Source: Gimesia aquarii
GTDB lineage: Bacteria > Planctomycetota > Planctomycetia > Planctomycetales > Planctomycetaceae
DNA length: 64,000 nt
Direction of reading: 5' to 3'
Assembly (NCBI RefSeq): GCF_007748175.1
Contig: NZ_CP037422.1
Coordinates: forward strand, 3,044,020-3,108,019
A program made the translations under genes and the position numbers. Below, piece after piece: positions 43,743 through 54,023 of the stretch (its first letter is position 1; every line of letters begins with the position of its first letter). The notes under the pieces are model-generated. The model saw only the letters and a program-made list of their open reading frames with translations. It ran no database searches and had not been told where the DNA came from.

Positions 43743-44870
43743 ATGGATGCTCTCAAATATACGAAAGAACTTGTTGCGTTTGAATCAACGAGTTGTTACT
43801 CCAATCTGGAAGTCAGTGATTATGTGGAATCGACTCTCAAAGAACTGGGATTTGACATTGAGCGTCTGGAATTTGACGATCCCAATGGCATTCGCAAAGC
43901 GAACATCATCGGACGTAAAGGAACAGGCAAGGGCGGTCTGGCGTATTTCGCACATACGGATGTGGTTCCCGCTGATCCCTGGTTTACCGATGAGTTCACT
44001 CCTTTTACCCCCACTTTAAAGGGAGACAAACTTTACGGTCGGGGCAGTTGCGATATGAAAGGCTCCATCGCCTGCATGTTGTCGGCAGCGAAACAATATG
44101 CCGACCGTCCTTTGAAACAGCCACTCTATATTACGTGTACCGCTGATGAAGAAGTTGGATATCATGGTGCACGGAACGTAGCCGAAAAATCAGCCATGTA
44201 CCAGGAAATGATTGAAGGTGAGAGTCATGGAATCATTGGCGAACCCACACGACTGGAAGTTGTTTACGCACACAAGGGAACCTATGGTTTCCAGGCGATT
44301 TCACATGGTCGGGCGGCACACTCGAGTCTGAGCACTGGTATTAATGCCAATCTGGCAATGATCCCGTTTCTCGTAGAGATGAAAGCACTCTATGAGGAAT
44401 GCATGTCAGACCCTCGCTGGCAGAATCAAGAATTTGATCCTCCGACCAATGGCTGGAACATCGGAATCAATGACAGAACGGCCGCAGTCAATATTACACC
44501 GCCACAAAGTATCTGCACAGTTTATTTCAGACCAATGCCGGGACAGGATCCGGAAGAACTGGTAACACGCGCGCGAAGTGCCGCTGAAAAATGTGGAGTA
44601 GAATTCCAGTTCAAATGTGGAGGCCAACCGGTCTATACTGATCCCCATTCCCCATTCGTGAATGAAGTACTGAAGATCGCGGGTACCGAACGCGCAAAAA
44701 CAGTTTCTTATGGAACAGATGGCAGCATGTTTCACGAACTGAAAAACATCGTTGTGTTTGGCCCGGGAGATATTAGACAAGCTCACACCCACGATGAATT
44801 CATTGAATTAGAGCAGTTGGAACAAGGGACCCATAAATTTGGTGAATTGATTGAGCACTACTGTTTGTAG
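43743..44870 (+). CDS. M20 family metallopeptidase (ArgE/DapE/CPG2 type)
   Basis: The 375-residue product has all metal ligands of the M20 family: FAHTDVVPADPW (H-x-D) near residue 72, RGSCDMKGSIACM near 97, ADEEVGYHGA (the catalytic Glu pair) near 133, IIGEPTRLEV near 160, and a final His in QAHTHDEFIEL near 345. A dimerisation insert (HGRAAHSSLSTG) follows in the middle. These enzymes remove acyl or amino-acid groups from small peptides or amines. The exact substrate cannot be told from sequence. Cytoplasmic, co-oriented with the preceding hydrolase. Confidence 0.87.
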   Translation: MDALKYTKELVAFESTSCYSNLEVSDYVESTLKELGFDIERLEFDDPNGIRKANIIGRKGTGKGGLAYFAHTDVVPADPWFTDEFTPFTPTLKGDKLYGRGSCDMKGSIACMLSAAKQYADRPLKQPLYITCTADEEVGYHGARNVAEKSAMYQEMIEGESHGIIGEPTRLEVVYAHKGTYGFQAISHGRAAHSSLSTGINANLAMIPFLVEMKALYEECMSDPRWQNQEFDPPTNGWNIGINDRTAAVNITPPQSICTVYFRPMPGQDPEELVTRARSAAEKCGVEFQFKCGGQPVYTDPHSPFVNEVLKIAGTERAKTVSYGTDGSMFHELKNIVVFGPGDIRQAHTHDEFIELEQLEQGTHKFGELIEHYCL

Positions 44871-44880
44871 ATTTCGCTTT

Positions 44881-46044
44881 TTAAGGTTGATCAACAGGTT
44901 TTGGATTATTAAAAAGCTCAGGATCAAATGGATCTTCTGGTTTGGGTTGAACCATTTCTTCGATTTCCGCATCTGTTAATTTCTTTGGCTCAAAACCGGA
45001 AATTAAAGAAATGTCTCCTTTTAAAGCAGCAGGAGTAACTTCCAGCTTTGCCTGTTTCACAGCTGACTTACCCCAATTAGGGTCCAGAAGATTCTTTTTC
45101 GCCTGACCGTGTCGGCGTGCCGCACGACGTGCTAAACGCTCCGCCCGCAATTCGTCTTGCTGGATGCGATCAGCCACAACTTCTGACACCCATTTTTGGA
45201 GAAGCTGCTTCTGTTTCCGTGCAGCATGTCCGGAAAATACGACCATGCCACGTTGGGGGTGTTCTTTCTCTGGCTTCACGAGCAACTGACTACGAGTGGG
45301 ATCATCTAAATCAATCCATCGCAGCACTTCTGCCAGATTTCTTTCTGCATGAATTCTGTGATTTCCATAGCGTCTACTAATCTGAGTCAGGCGAAATTGT
45401 GATTTTGTAGCACTACCATGACAATTCGCATTACCACATTTATTTGAAAGAATGGGTTGGATTTTTCGAACAAATATCGCCGATTGCTCCCGCGAGATTC
45501 CTGTTAATGAAGTTGCTTCATCAGATCGCTCTGCCTGTTTTTTTAGTATCTTCTCCTGGATTTTTTGGTTTACCGTTAGTCGATTCGTGGATGAATCTCT
45601 CATCAATCTCTGTAACATTAATTGTGGCTCGGATCGTTTTGGCTCAAGCCTGATTGCGTCCTTCAACTCAATCTTGGCTTCCTCGTATAACTTGTTTGTA
45701 ATACACCAGCGAGCCAGATTGAGATGCGTATTTGCTGTTGGAAATTTCATTGATTTCCTCTGCTTCAAATAGATCTCATGCAGATTCTTCGCTTCAAAGA
45801 CTATATCTTCATAGGGAACCAGCAGACTTCCGGAGGGGTTTTTCACCAAATATCCACCTGCACCTTCACTGATGTGACCAGAGAGCATCCGACCGCTTTT
45901 CATCAACAAAAGCGTAACTCCACTGACTTGCGGTTTCTCTTCTGCAAAAACCAACCAAGCATTATTAAGACTTACCAAAACCAGGCAAAAAGGGACCAGA
46001 CTCCAGAAGAACTGGAAAGTGAAATGATATGGTAAATGCTTCAT
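44881..46044 (-). CDS. Secreted protein with TPR-like region and CxxxCH site
   Basis: The 387-residue product has a signal peptide (FQFFWSLVPFCLVLVSLNNA). A small beta-rich domain (SGRMLSGHISEGAGGYLV) comes next, then a TPR-like segment with HLNLARWCITNKLYEEAKIE near residue 105. A later stretch holds IQPILSNKCGNANCHGSATK, where the CxxxCH resembles a planctomycete cytochrome-like c domain that may or may not bind haem. The C-terminal region is basic, then ends acidic and Pro-rich. Function unknown; likely periplasmic. It converges on the M20 gene with a 10-base gap. Confidence 0.65.
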   Translation of the reverse strand: MKHLPYHFTFQFFWSLVPFCLVLVSLNNAWLVFAEEKPQVSGVTLLLMKSGRMLSGHISEGAGGYLVKNPSGSLLVPYEDIVFEAKNLHEIYLKQRKSMKFPTANTHLNLARWCITNKLYEEAKIELKDAIRLEPKRSEPQLMLQRLMRDSSTNRLTVNQKIQEKILKKQAERSDEATSLTGISREQSAIFVRKIQPILSNKCGNANCHGSATKSQFRLTQISRRYGNHRIHAERNLAEVLRWIDLDDPTRSQLLVKPEKEHPQRGMVVFSGHAARKQKQLLQKWVSEVVADRIQQDELRAERLARRAARRHGQAKKNLLDPNWGKSAVKQAKLEVTPAALKGDISLISGFEPKKLTDAEIEEMVQPKPEDPFDPELFNNPKPVDQP

Positions 46045-46369
46045 ATTAAATTGAGTAACAGGTACTTAAGGAGATATTGAGAAACCAAAGCCAAATCAGG
46101 CAATTTGACCTAAGTAAATGAGCTAACGTGACTTAAAATCATTGTGGTAGAAATGAGATTGATTGAGGTGGGAGAGAGTCATTCTTAAGGAGTGACATAA
46201 TAAATTCTTACTTTTAGGTCAAGACAAGTTTTGTTGACTGGCACTATTGAATATCGCAACTGAATATGTAAGTGAAAGCTAACAAGTTGATTTCAGTTAG
46301 GAAGAAGCCAAAATAGATTTTGATTTCTATCTTGAAAATCGAATTACTTATATCTTTTAGGATGATTTT
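46045..46369. other. 325-base gap without recognisable features
   Basis: AT-rich divergent intergenic region between a minus-strand secreted protein and the small plus-strand gene at 46370. It presumably carries promoters for both. Nothing specific is seen. Confidence 0.4.
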
Positions 46370-46648
46370 ATGAGCGATGAATGCCAAAGCTTTGAACAAT
46401 TACTAGGCCGGGAAATTGTTGTAGATCTTTCCAGCCTGTATGTGATTGCGGGAACTCTGGTCGGGCAGGACCAGCACTATCTCATTCTGGAGAATGCTGA
46501 TGTGCATGATTTAAGAGACACTGCTACAACTCGTGAATTGTATGTGCATGAGATGGGGCTACATGGACTGGCTGCGAATCGGCGGAGGGCATTGGTTTCC
46601 AGAACCGAAGTCGTCTCGCTTTCCGCACTGGACGATATTATCCATTGA
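46370..46648 (+). CDS. Small conserved hypothetical protein
   Basis: The 92-residue product begins MSDECQSFEQLLGREIVVDL, followed by strands VIAGTLVGQDQHYLILENAD and an HEMGLHGLAANRRRALVSRT segment. The alternating hydrophobic strands suggest a small SH3 or Sm-like beta barrel. No catalytic motif. I believe it belongs to a planctomycete-restricted family but cannot confirm that. AGG lies upstream of the ATG. Confidence 0.6.
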   Translation: MSDECQSFEQLLGREIVVDLSSLYVIAGTLVGQDQHYLILENADVHDLRDTATTRELYVHEMGLHGLAANRRRALVSRTEVVSLSALDDIIH

Positions 46649-46680
46649 ATACTGTCTCGTAAACTTCGAAATAAAAGCTC

Positions 46681-46714
46681 AAAAAAAAACCCGCAGAACA
46701 AATTGCCCTGCGGG
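46681..46714 (-). terminator. Intrinsic terminator of the Gfo/Idh/MocA gene
   Basis: CCCGCAG (46690-46696) pairs with CTGCGGG (46708-46714) around an 11-base loop. On the minus strand the stem is directly followed by a run of nine T. It lies about 40 bases past the stop codon at 46752, as expected for Rho-independent termination. Confidence 0.8.
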
Positions 46715-46751
46715 GATTATAATTTAACGAATCGATTCAACTACTGCCAAA

Positions 46752-48068
46752 CTAAAGCGACCAACCATCTCGGTAGTCACGTGTCAAAAACTTATTGGCT
46801 TCTGGAGCATTCGTGAATTCCATTTTTTTAGGATCCCATTCAAGCTTCTTACCAGCACGAATGGCAACATTCCCTAACAACGTCGTTTCGGTCAAACGAC
46901 TTGCATAATTGAAATTGGACATTGCAGGATCTCCACCTTTGCAGGCAACCACAAATTCTTCAAAGTGACCGGGCGAACGCGGTAGACTTTGCTCAGGTTT
47001 TTTGAAATCCTTGAATTTGTCTTTCGGTAACAGTACATATTCTGCACCATAATCATCGGGCGTGTAAAGATTTCCTTCATCACCAATGAGAACAACCCCA
47101 CTGGCTTTCATTTTTTCTCCCATCAAAAGTTCTTCAGGCGGCTTGTTACCGCCGTCGTACCATGTCAACTTCAGCGGAACCAGATCGCCACGCTGCCCGA
47201 ATTCATAAGTAATCTTTGTCGATTTCGGATAGGTTTCGTTTTCGATCATCCCTTCCTGTTCTGCTTCTACAGTCAGAGGATCATAAAGATCAAGCGCCAT
47301 CACATGCATGTTCATCGTGTGACAAGCCATGTCTCCTAAAGCACCAGTTCCAAAATCGAGCCAACCACGCCATTCAAATGGATGATAAAGCGTACTGAAC
47401 TCACGATAAGGAGCGGGTCCCAAGAAGAGATCCCAGTGGATATGTCTTGGAACCGGTTCTCCTTCTGGTGGACGATCTACGCCTTTCCCCCAAACGGGAC
47501 GGTTTGTCCAGACATGAGCTTCGCGTACATTACCCAACACACCCGAGCGAATCACTTCCACCGCTTCACGGAATCCATTTTTAGCAGTACCCTGATTCCC
47601 CATTTGTGTTGCTACCTTATGTTTGTTGGCAACTTCGCGCATCATGCGGGCTTCATGAACTGACCAGGTTAATGGCTTTTGTGTAAAACAGTGCTTGCCT
47701 TTTTTCATCGCCATAATGCTTGCAGGAGCATGTGAATGGTCGGGAGTACTAACAGTGACCGCGTCAATCTGATCTCCCATTTCGGTCAGCATTTCCCGAT
47801 AATCATTAAACTTTTTGGCTTTGGGATAACGAGCAGCTGATTTTGCCAGACGCTTATCATCAATATCACAAATGGCAATCAAGTTCCCATGCTTCGCAGC
47901 ACTTGCAGAATCACTTGAACCTTTACCACCGATACCAACTGATGCGAAATTGAGTCGCTCAAGGGGTGATTTTTCTTCTGCAAGCAGGCTCTGACCACCC
48001 ACCCAAAATGCAGCACCTAGTGCCGATGATTGCTTAATGAACTCGCGGCGAGTTGAACGTTGACTCAT
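46752..48068 (-). CDS. Gfo/Idh/MocA oxidoreductase with Tat signal
   Basis: The 438-residue product begins with a twin-arginine signal, [20 protein letters not shown]. The NAD(P)-binding domain follows, with [20 protein letters not shown] near residue 38, [11 protein letters not shown] near 66, [19 protein letters not shown] near 101 and [12 protein letters not shown] (the E/Q-K-P motif) near 122. The C-terminal domain has [17 protein letters not shown]. This is the standard planctomycete exported dehydrogenase type, likely acting on a sugar or inositol derivative in the periplasm. Substrate unknown. Confidence 0.85.
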   Translation of the reverse strand: MSQRSTRREFIKQSSALGAAFWVGGQSLLAEEKSPLERLNFASVGIGGKGSSDSASAAKHGNLIAICDIDDKRLAKSAARYPKAKKFNDYREMLTEMGDQIDAVTVSTPDHSHAPASIMAMKKGKHCFTQKPLTWSVHEARMMREVANKHKVATQMGNQGTAKNGFREAVEVIRSGVLGNVREAHVWTNRPVWGKGVDRPPEGEPVPRHIHWDLFLGPAPYREFSTLYHPFEWRGWLDFGTGALGDMACHTMNMHVMALDLYDPLTVEAEQEGMIENETYPKSTKITYEFGQRGDLVPLKLTWYDGGNKPPEELLMGEKMKASGVVLIGDEGNLYTPDDYGAEYVLLPKDKFKDFKKPEQSLPRSPGHFEEFVVACKGGDPAMSNFNYASRLTETTLLGNVAIRAGKKLEWDPKKMEFTNAPEANKFLTRDYRDGWSL

Positions 48069-48394
48069 GAAGTGCTCCTGTTTGAAAGTTCTAGAGTATT
48101 CTTGTTACGCCATTTTACTTTTGTCGGTTAAAACATTTCACAACTTTTACGAATATTACATCAGAAAAGTCTTATTTATTGTAGTTTCTGCAGGAAGGAA
48201 TGAAAACAGAATAACAGGTGAAATGAGAATCATCGTCAAATCACTTGATCTGGGATGACTTAATAAGGAGCTCTAAATTATTTTGAATTATTACTCCAAT
48301 GAGGCTTTTCTCCCGGTCATAAAAACGTCAAAGTAAATTAGTCTTCCAGCGCATCCTTCCTGCAATACTCCTCAAACCAAATGCCACATGACTC
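48069..48394. other. 326-base gap without recognisable features
   Basis: Divergent intergenic region upstream of the Tat-exported dehydrogenase (minus) and the amidohydrolase at 48395 (plus). It probably contains both promoters. No box, hairpin or frame stands out. Confidence 0.4.
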
Positions 48395-49999
48395 ATGAAC
48401 ACCAACAATTCCCTTTCTCAAGATCCAGATTTTGATGTACTCATCCAAGGTGGTACTGTAATTGACGGTACTCGAGCCCCCCGATACCGTGCAGATATCG
48501 GCATCAAAGCAGACAAAATTATAGCAATTGGAAATCTGGAACATGCTTCCGGTTCATATTCAATTGATGCCTGGAATAAGATTGTTGCCCCTGGTTTTGT
48601 GGATGTGCATAATCATTCCGATAGCTGGCTGCTCAATACCCCTAATTTTATCTCTAAAACATCACAGGGATTCACAACAGAAGTCATTATGGCTGATGGA
48701 ATTTCTTATGCGCCTGTAGATCGATGTACTGCCGAAGACTGGATTTACTATTTGCAATCTCTGGATGGTCTCTTCCCCGAAGAATACACTGGGTGGGAGT
48801 CGCTACATGAATACATGAGCCTGATTGATGGCAAAAATGTTCAGAATGTGATGACACATCTACCTTATGCAAATTTGCGTTCGATGGCATGCGGCTTTGG
48901 CCGCCAAAGAGTTGATGACTTTCAGATGAAACAAATATGCTGTGAAGTCATCAAAGGGATGGAAGCAGGTGCCGTGGGGATCTCAACAGGTCTCGATTAT
49001 ATCGCTCAATGTTTTTCCACAACTGAAGAAATTGTAGAGGCTTGTCAGGCCATGTCGAAATATGATGGTCTCTATGTTTCTCATGTAAGATATAAAAAGA
49101 CTTTAATTCCAGCGATCAAAGAAGCAGTGGAGATTGGGAAAAGAGCAGGGGTGAAAGTTCATATTTCACACTTAAAAGGACAACATCCAGGGCAAGCGGA
49201 AGAAGCATTAGAGTATATTGACAAAATAGCACGACATGAAGTTGATATTTCGTTTGATGTTTACCCTTACCAACCAGGTTCCACAATGCTGCATTTTTTA
49301 CTGCCTTATGAAGTATGGGAAGCAGGACCGCGCCAGGCAGTAGAAAAACTCAAGCAGCCGGAATTGCAACAGCGTTTTCGGTACGGACTGGATAATTATT
49401 TATTAGATATCTCGGCCATACAGATTGCCTGGGTTCGCAGTGAAAACAACAAACATCATCAAGGAAAGTCACTAAGCCAATATGTGGAAGAGTCTGGACT
49501 CTCACAAGAAGAAGCTCTGGTCAACCTTCTGATTGAAGAAGAAATGGCAGTACTTTTAGTATTCAACATGGGCGATGATCGACTGGTCGACCCTGTTTTA
49601 CAACACGATTTATATATGATGGGCACAGATGGGATCTATATGGAAGGGGGAATTATTCACCCTCGCCAATTTGGTTCTGCACCACGATTGCTGGGTCCCT
49701 GTGTCAGAGACCACCATCTATTCTCACTCGAAGATGCCGTTTATAAACTATCGGGAGCGGCAGCCCACAGGTTTGGTCTCGGTAAGCGAAGCCAATTAAA
49801 AGAAGGTTATTTCGCTGACGTCGTTGTCTTCGATCCACTCACAGTTCAGGATCACGCCACCTATCAGGATCCACAGCAATTTTCATCGGGAATCAAAAAT
49901 GTGATATCTAATGGAACTCCCATCGTTCAGGACAATGTTCCGCTCACAATTGAGACAGAAACACTTCCCGGACGTTATTTGAAGTATCAACCTAAATAA
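48395..49999 (+). CDS. N-acyl-D-amino-acid deacylase / D-aminoacylase-type amidohydrolase
   Basis: The 534-residue product has the amidohydrolase start IQGGTVIDGTRAPRYRADIG and the metal motif PGFVDVHNHSD near residue 65-75. Other features are GAVGISTGLDYI near 190, KVHISHLKGQHPGQ near 250 and MMGTDGIYMEGG near 408. The order and the C-terminal FADVVVFDP block fit the D-aminoacylase/dihydroorotase-like group, which hydrolyses N-acyl-D-amino acids. The metal-bridging residue should be a Cys, Lys or Glu in the middle, which I did not fix. No signal peptide. Its 3' end overlaps the convergent gene by 13 bases. Confidence 0.8.
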   Translation: MNTNNSLSQDPDFDVLIQGGTVIDGTRAPRYRADIGIKADKIIAIGNLEHASGSYSIDAWNKIVAPGFVDVHNHSDSWLLNTPNFISKTSQGFTTEVIMADGISYAPVDRCTAEDWIYYLQSLDGLFPEEYTGWESLHEYMSLIDGKNVQNVMTHLPYANLRSMACGFGRQRVDDFQMKQICCEVIKGMEAGAVGISTGLDYIAQCFSTTEEIVEACQAMSKYDGLYVSHVRYKKTLIPAIKEAVEIGKRAGVKVHISHLKGQHPGQAEEALEYIDKIARHEVDISFDVYPYQPGSTMLHFLLPYEVWEAGPRQAVEKLKQPELQQRFRYGLDNYLLDISAIQIAWVRSENNKHHQGKSLSQYVEESGLSQEEALVNLLIEEEMAVLLVFNMGDDRLVDPVLQHDLYMMGTDGIYMEGGIIHPRQFGSAPRLLGPCVRDHHLFSLEDAVYKLSGAAAHRFGLGKRSQLKEGYFADVVVFDPLTVQDHATYQDPQQFSSGIKNVISNGTPIVQDNVPLTIETETLPGRYLKYQPK

Positions 50000-50358
50000 C
50001 GTTTTAATCGAGAAACCGTTTCAGGGTTCTCATATTCGTTCTTACCAAATCCGTACTCCGCACCAGCATCAACCGCTTCCTCCTGATACTCCGGGTAATT
50101 TGAGACAAGCATAAAATGACTTGATTTGATTTCAGGTAAACTCTTTATTTTCCGGATCAGTTCGATTCCATCACTATAATCTGCGTCCAATTTTCGATTC
50201 ACCGTAACGAGGTCGTAGGGATTTTGTTTCAACTTTTCCAATGTATCTGCTTCAACGTCGGATTGATCTATATCGACATCAAAATGACTTGTCAAAAAAT
50301 GGACTAATGAATTGGTATCTGGCACACACTGGCCCACACTCAGCACACGTTTCGCCAT
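49987..50358 (-). CDS. Receiver-like protein lacking the phosphoacceptor Asp
   Basis: The 123-residue product has the alternating strand-helix pattern of a response-regulator receiver: RVLSVGQCVPDTNSL, then YDLVTVNRKLDADYSDGIEL at strand 3, FMLVSNYPEY at strand 4 and YGFGKNEY at strand 5. The conserved lysine is kept, but the strand 1 acidic pair is missing and the strand 3 Asp is replaced by Asn. It should therefore not be phosphorylated in the usual way. No output domain is attached. It overlaps the amidohydrolase 3' end by 13 bases and lies downstream of the HD gene on the same strand. Confidence 0.7.
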   Translation of the reverse strand: MAKRVLSVGQCVPDTNSLVHFLTSHFDVDIDQSDVEADTLEKLKQNPYDLVTVNRKLDADYSDGIELIRKIKSLPEIKSSHFMLVSNYPEYQEEAVDAGAEYGFGKNEYENPETVSRLKRYLG

Positions 50359-50415
50359 CGAGTTAATCCTAATTAATTATTGAGTAATTCCATAGATAAA
50401 ACCGGTTTCTCTGAA

Positions 50416-51519
50416 CTAACCGCAAAGTCGAGAGACTTCGCGAATTGAATCTAATGCATCATCAAGATCCGGTACTTCCACACCGGGCACACGCCCGGCT
50501 TGATCACATTCTTCCAACAATAAGAGGTCTTCATAGTTTTCATTCGCCATTAATCGTCTTCTGGCACGAGCACCAATTGTTCCCGCTTTTATTGCATGAG
50601 CGTCCATATGGTGCTGTATTAGCCAGGCTGTTCGCTCCGAAATAAAGCCATCCAAGGCTTCTAATCCCGCTTCAACATGGTTCTGAGCATCAATCGCTTT
50701 TCCTACATCATGTAACAAAGCGGCTAATTGAAATTCTTCATCATAAGGTTGTTCGTCGTAGGCCAGATCATAAACCTGTAAACTGTGATACAGTGCATCT
50801 CCTTCCGGATGATGTTTACGTGATTGTTTCACACCTGCCAACGGAATCAACAACATACGATAAATTTGAAAGCGGTCTATATTCTGTTCTACCTCTGCTA
50901 ATCTTTGATCCAGGTCGATGCCGGGATACTCCTTCAATAGAAACTGTTCAAACTCTGGCAACGTTGCTCGTTCGATTTGTTTACCAGTGATAGAGCACTT
51001 AAAACCGTAACTTGCCCGCTCAGTCGGGTAGAGCGTCAGTTCGACTGCATATTGATCCTGGATGTGAATATGAGTAAAAATTCGTTCTTCACCATGCTTT
51101 TTAACGGTTTTATGTTCCACACGATAGTCTATACCTTCATCATCAAGTTGTGCTGTGACAGCTTCGCAACTATGTGAGAACACATGCAGGTCAATATCAG
51201 ATCCCTGACGAATATGTCCCGTCAAAGTACTTCCGATAATTTTGGGTCGATAGGCTTTCAATAACCGCATATATCTCAATGCTTGCAGGCGCATCGAAAG
51301 CAGATTCTGAGTACGAGTGTCTCCTTCAAACGTGCAGGCGAACCGCTGAATTTCATCCCGTATTTCGCGATTGCTTGGGAGGTCGGCAGGCTTAACCCAG
51401 CCTTGGCACACTTTCCTGGCGGCTTTCATTTTGGCCCGATAATACTCTGTCTCCTGGCGGGAATACATCAGTCGTGCCGCTTCGAATACAATCTGGCGGC
51501 GCAATTTGCTGGTGTTCAT
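50416..51519 (-). CDS. Nucleotidyltransferase-HD domain protein
   Basis: The 367-residue product has a helical N terminus (RRQIVFEAARLMYSRQETEY). A nucleotidyltransferase core follows, with KIIGSTLTGHIRQGSDIDLH near residue 94-113 (G-S...S-D-I-D). A C-terminal HD domain has FQLAALLHDVGKAIDAQNH near 265 and later LIQHHMDAH. The combination recalls CCA-adding/poly(A) polymerases, or bacterial RelA/HD relatives, but the layout is shorter. I cannot say which nucleotide it handles. Cytoplasmic; 57 bases upstream of the receiver-like gene. Confidence 0.75.
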   Translation of the reverse strand: MNTSKLRRQIVFEAARLMYSRQETEYYRAKMKAARKVCQGWVKPADLPSNREIRDEIQRFACTFEGDTRTQNLLSMRLQALRYMRLLKAYRPKIIGSTLTGHIRQGSDIDLHVFSHSCEAVTAQLDDEGIDYRVEHKTVKKHGEERIFTHIHIQDQYAVELTLYPTERASYGFKCSITGKQIERATLPEFEQFLLKEYPGIDLDQRLAEVEQNIDRFQIYRMLLIPLAGVKQSRKHHPEGDALYHSLQVYDLAYDEQPYDEEFQLAALLHDVGKAIDAQNHVEAGLEALDGFISERTAWLIQHHMDAHAIKAGTIGARARRRLMANENYEDLLLLEECDQAGRVPGVEVPDLDDALDSIREVSRLCG

Positions 51520-51660
51520 TCAAAAATTGGTGAACTTCCTCACCGTCGAATCGAAAAAAGGATAGGGTGATGCATGACCCATAGACAATCCTGGATCAAT
51601 GCTCATCAAGATTTTAGTCTCATTGATTTGAAAAACAACTTCGCTTTACTTCAAAATCAA

Positions 51661-53871
51661 TTACTTTGCTTCAGCAACTTGTTTCTGTTTCCATTCGTTA
51701 TACAGAATACTACTGCGAAAACGGCTAAAACCAGGGCCAGCTCCTACACTCGCTGGTTTCGCCCCCAGATCATATTGTCGTGCAGCGACTTTCGAATCTT
51801 CGGAAAGTTCCCAGTCTTCCGGTCGATACCGATGGTTGAAAGAATTATTGGAGCGACGTAATACAAACGAAATCGTCTCTTCCAACGAAGTTTTTTCTTT
51901 ATTTCCCCAAAAACGATCCCAACTTTTCGCATCAGTAATACTTGTGTCCGCCTTACCATTCATTCCGAGCCATTTATCGACATCATAAACATTTCCGTCA
52001 CCTTCAAATGAACGACTCTCTTTCGATGATTTCTGTGATAAGAGCGAGAGCCCCAGGTTTTCAACCTTATATGCAGAATGGTCACTCATGATATGAATAT
52101 CATTGACAAACCGCTCAAAATTGAAAGCTTCTAATCCCTGAATCGTACAATGCGAAAGGTTAAGATTAATATTGCCTCCGACAGTCTTTCCAGAGGTTTT
52201 AAGCACGGAGAATATTTTCCTTGAAAAAAGGATCGAATCATCAACCGTTAATGTTTGTTTGCCGGTACCTTCGATTTCAAACGCAGCACGCCCCCCCACA
52301 AAAAAACAATTCGTAAACGAGGAATCGGTGGGGGATAAGATCTGAATTGCCGCCATTCCTTTATTATTCTGTTCGGAGATGGAACAATTCAACATTCTCA
52401 GATTTCCACCATTCACGACGACGGCAGCCCAGGGAACTTCTTTCCCAACTTCCGGTGGATCAAACTGAAATGAGATACCTTCTATTGCAAGCGTTCCCTT
52501 TGAAACGCGAATCAGGTGCCTTACATTTGGATCACGTTCGGGACGGGCTCGCAATCCTAACTTATTGCGTCCTCTGGTATAGACAAAAACAGGGTCATAA
52601 CCAAAACCAGCTTCGATTGTCAAATCCTTATCAATTTCAACATGAGGGATGCGGAAGGGACCATCGCCGTTAACGCGGATAAGATCTCCTGATTTTGAAT
52701 CTTTAACGGCTTCTGAAAGTGAAGCATATTCAGGCTTCTTATCCTGAGTGAAGATTTGAAATTTCTTTTCAGGCTCCCCATTCAACATACGAGAAATATC
52801 ACTTCCCAGGTTCGCTTTCCGCAAGAAAAGAATGGCAAAAGAAGTATCAGCGAGTTTGCCACGTGAATTTTCCCAACTCCCATCCTCTTTCTGAGTTTTG
52901 ATGAGTACACTTGCGCCTTTTGAAAACCAATCCGTATCTCCTAACTTCTCCAAACCTAACAATACGCCTACTCGTTCCGTCGACCAGAGAAAATAACGCG
53001 CTGAGGAAGTACTGATCCCTGCGGCATACTTACCAGCCATTTCCAGCCCTTTGGAAAAAATCGGATCGGAGATCAACGTTTCTCCTTCTTTTTGAGTTTC
53101 TGCTCTGGACTCTCCTTCTTCCTCTTCTTCTTTTTCCATAGACTTAATTTTTGATGCACGGGCTACAGTCAGACAAAATAACCCTGCGAGTGTCATTGAA
53201 TTCTTGGAAGGTTCTGCCTTCTCTTCAGTGGGAAGACGATAGGACCACCCGCCATCTTCGTTTTGAGTTTCAACAAAGCGCCTGGCAACCCCGATCATTG
53301 ATTCTTCAATATCGACATTGGATCGGGAGGCAGTCCATAAACCTAACACAGCAAACTGAGTACAACTATTATCTCCCGGTGACGTTCCCAGTTTGGGGCG
53401 CGCTCTTGGATTATTTAGTGTACTTGAAGCAACGATCGGACAAGAATAGCTCCAACCTCCCGTCGTTGTCTGTCCGGCAATCAGACGTGCTGCATACCTG
53501 CGAATCATCGTCTTGTCTTCCCGGTCGCCAATACGAGAGAGTAATAAGGTTGCCAACGCGAGATCGTATGTCGATTTTAGCTTTTCTGACTCTTTAAGAA
53601 CGAATAGTCTGCCTTTTTGGATAAGTGGATCATTGACTGGTACCCCGTTCTCCAGCAAAGCAAGCGTACAAAGCGCAGTAATTCCGACCGGATGTCCTTC
53701 ATATTCCCAGCTTCCATCATCTTGCTGCTGGGACTTCAGGAACTCCACACCTTTTAAGCGAGACTCAGTCACTTCTTTGGCTGTTTGTGCCTGTACTCCA
53801 GTAATCAGCACAGCCGATGAGATGACAATCATCAGAAGAGATACAATGTTTTTTAAAGCGCGTCGTAACAT
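51661..53871 (-). CDS. Secreted squalene-cyclase/prenyltransferase-repeat protein
   Basis: The 736-residue product has a signal peptide (NIVSLLMIVISSAVLITGVQA). The alpha-toroid repeats of the squalene oxidase cyclase superfamily follow: FLKSQQQDDGSWEYEGHPVG near residue 48, TQNEDGGWSYR near 200 and IKTQKEDGSWENSRGKLAD near 325, each with the QxDGSW core. From about 400 on the sequence is beta-rich (DLIRVNGDGPFRIPHVEIDK), like a right-handed beta-helix. No DxDD cyclase motif is seen, so it is a binding or scaffold protein rather than a terpene cyclase. Likely periplasmic. Confidence 0.75.
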   Translation of the reverse strand: MLRRALKNIVSLLMIVISSAVLITGVQAQTAKEVTESRLKGVEFLKSQQQDDGSWEYEGHPVGITALCTLALLENGVPVNDPLIQKGRLFVLKESEKLKSTYDLALATLLLSRIGDREDKTMIRRYAARLIAGQTTTGGWSYSCPIVASSTLNNPRARPKLGTSPGDNSCTQFAVLGLWTASRSNVDIEESMIGVARRFVETQNEDGGWSYRLPTEEKAEPSKNSMTLAGLFCLTVARASKIKSMEKEEEEEGESRAETQKEGETLISDPIFSKGLEMAGKYAAGISTSSARYFLWSTERVGVLLGLEKLGDTDWFSKGASVLIKTQKEDGSWENSRGKLADTSFAILFLRKANLGSDISRMLNGEPEKKFQIFTQDKKPEYASLSEAVKDSKSGDLIRVNGDGPFRIPHVEIDKDLTIEAGFGYDPVFVYTRGRNKLGLRARPERDPNVRHLIRVSKGTLAIEGISFQFDPPEVGKEVPWAAVVVNGGNLRMLNCSISEQNNKGMAAIQILSPTDSSFTNCFFVGGRAAFEIEGTGKQTLTVDDSILFSRKIFSVLKTSGKTVGGNINLNLSHCTIQGLEAFNFERFVNDIHIMSDHSAYKVENLGLSLLSQKSSKESRSFEGDGNVYDVDKWLGMNGKADTSITDAKSWDRFWGNKEKTSLEETISFVLRRSNNSFNHRYRPEDWELSEDSKVAARQYDLGAKPASVGAGPGFSRFRSSILYNEWKQKQVAEAK

Positions 53872-54023
53872 TAAAATCTACTCCAGGCGAAAACGAACAG
53901 ACCTTTTGATCTCGAATTCTTTAATACTAATTTACCTATTGTAAATATGAGGTTTAGTAAAGAAAACGCAAAAAACTGTTAATTTGGATAAAAGTACTAC
54001 CTACTCGTTCTGGTCGCGCTAAT

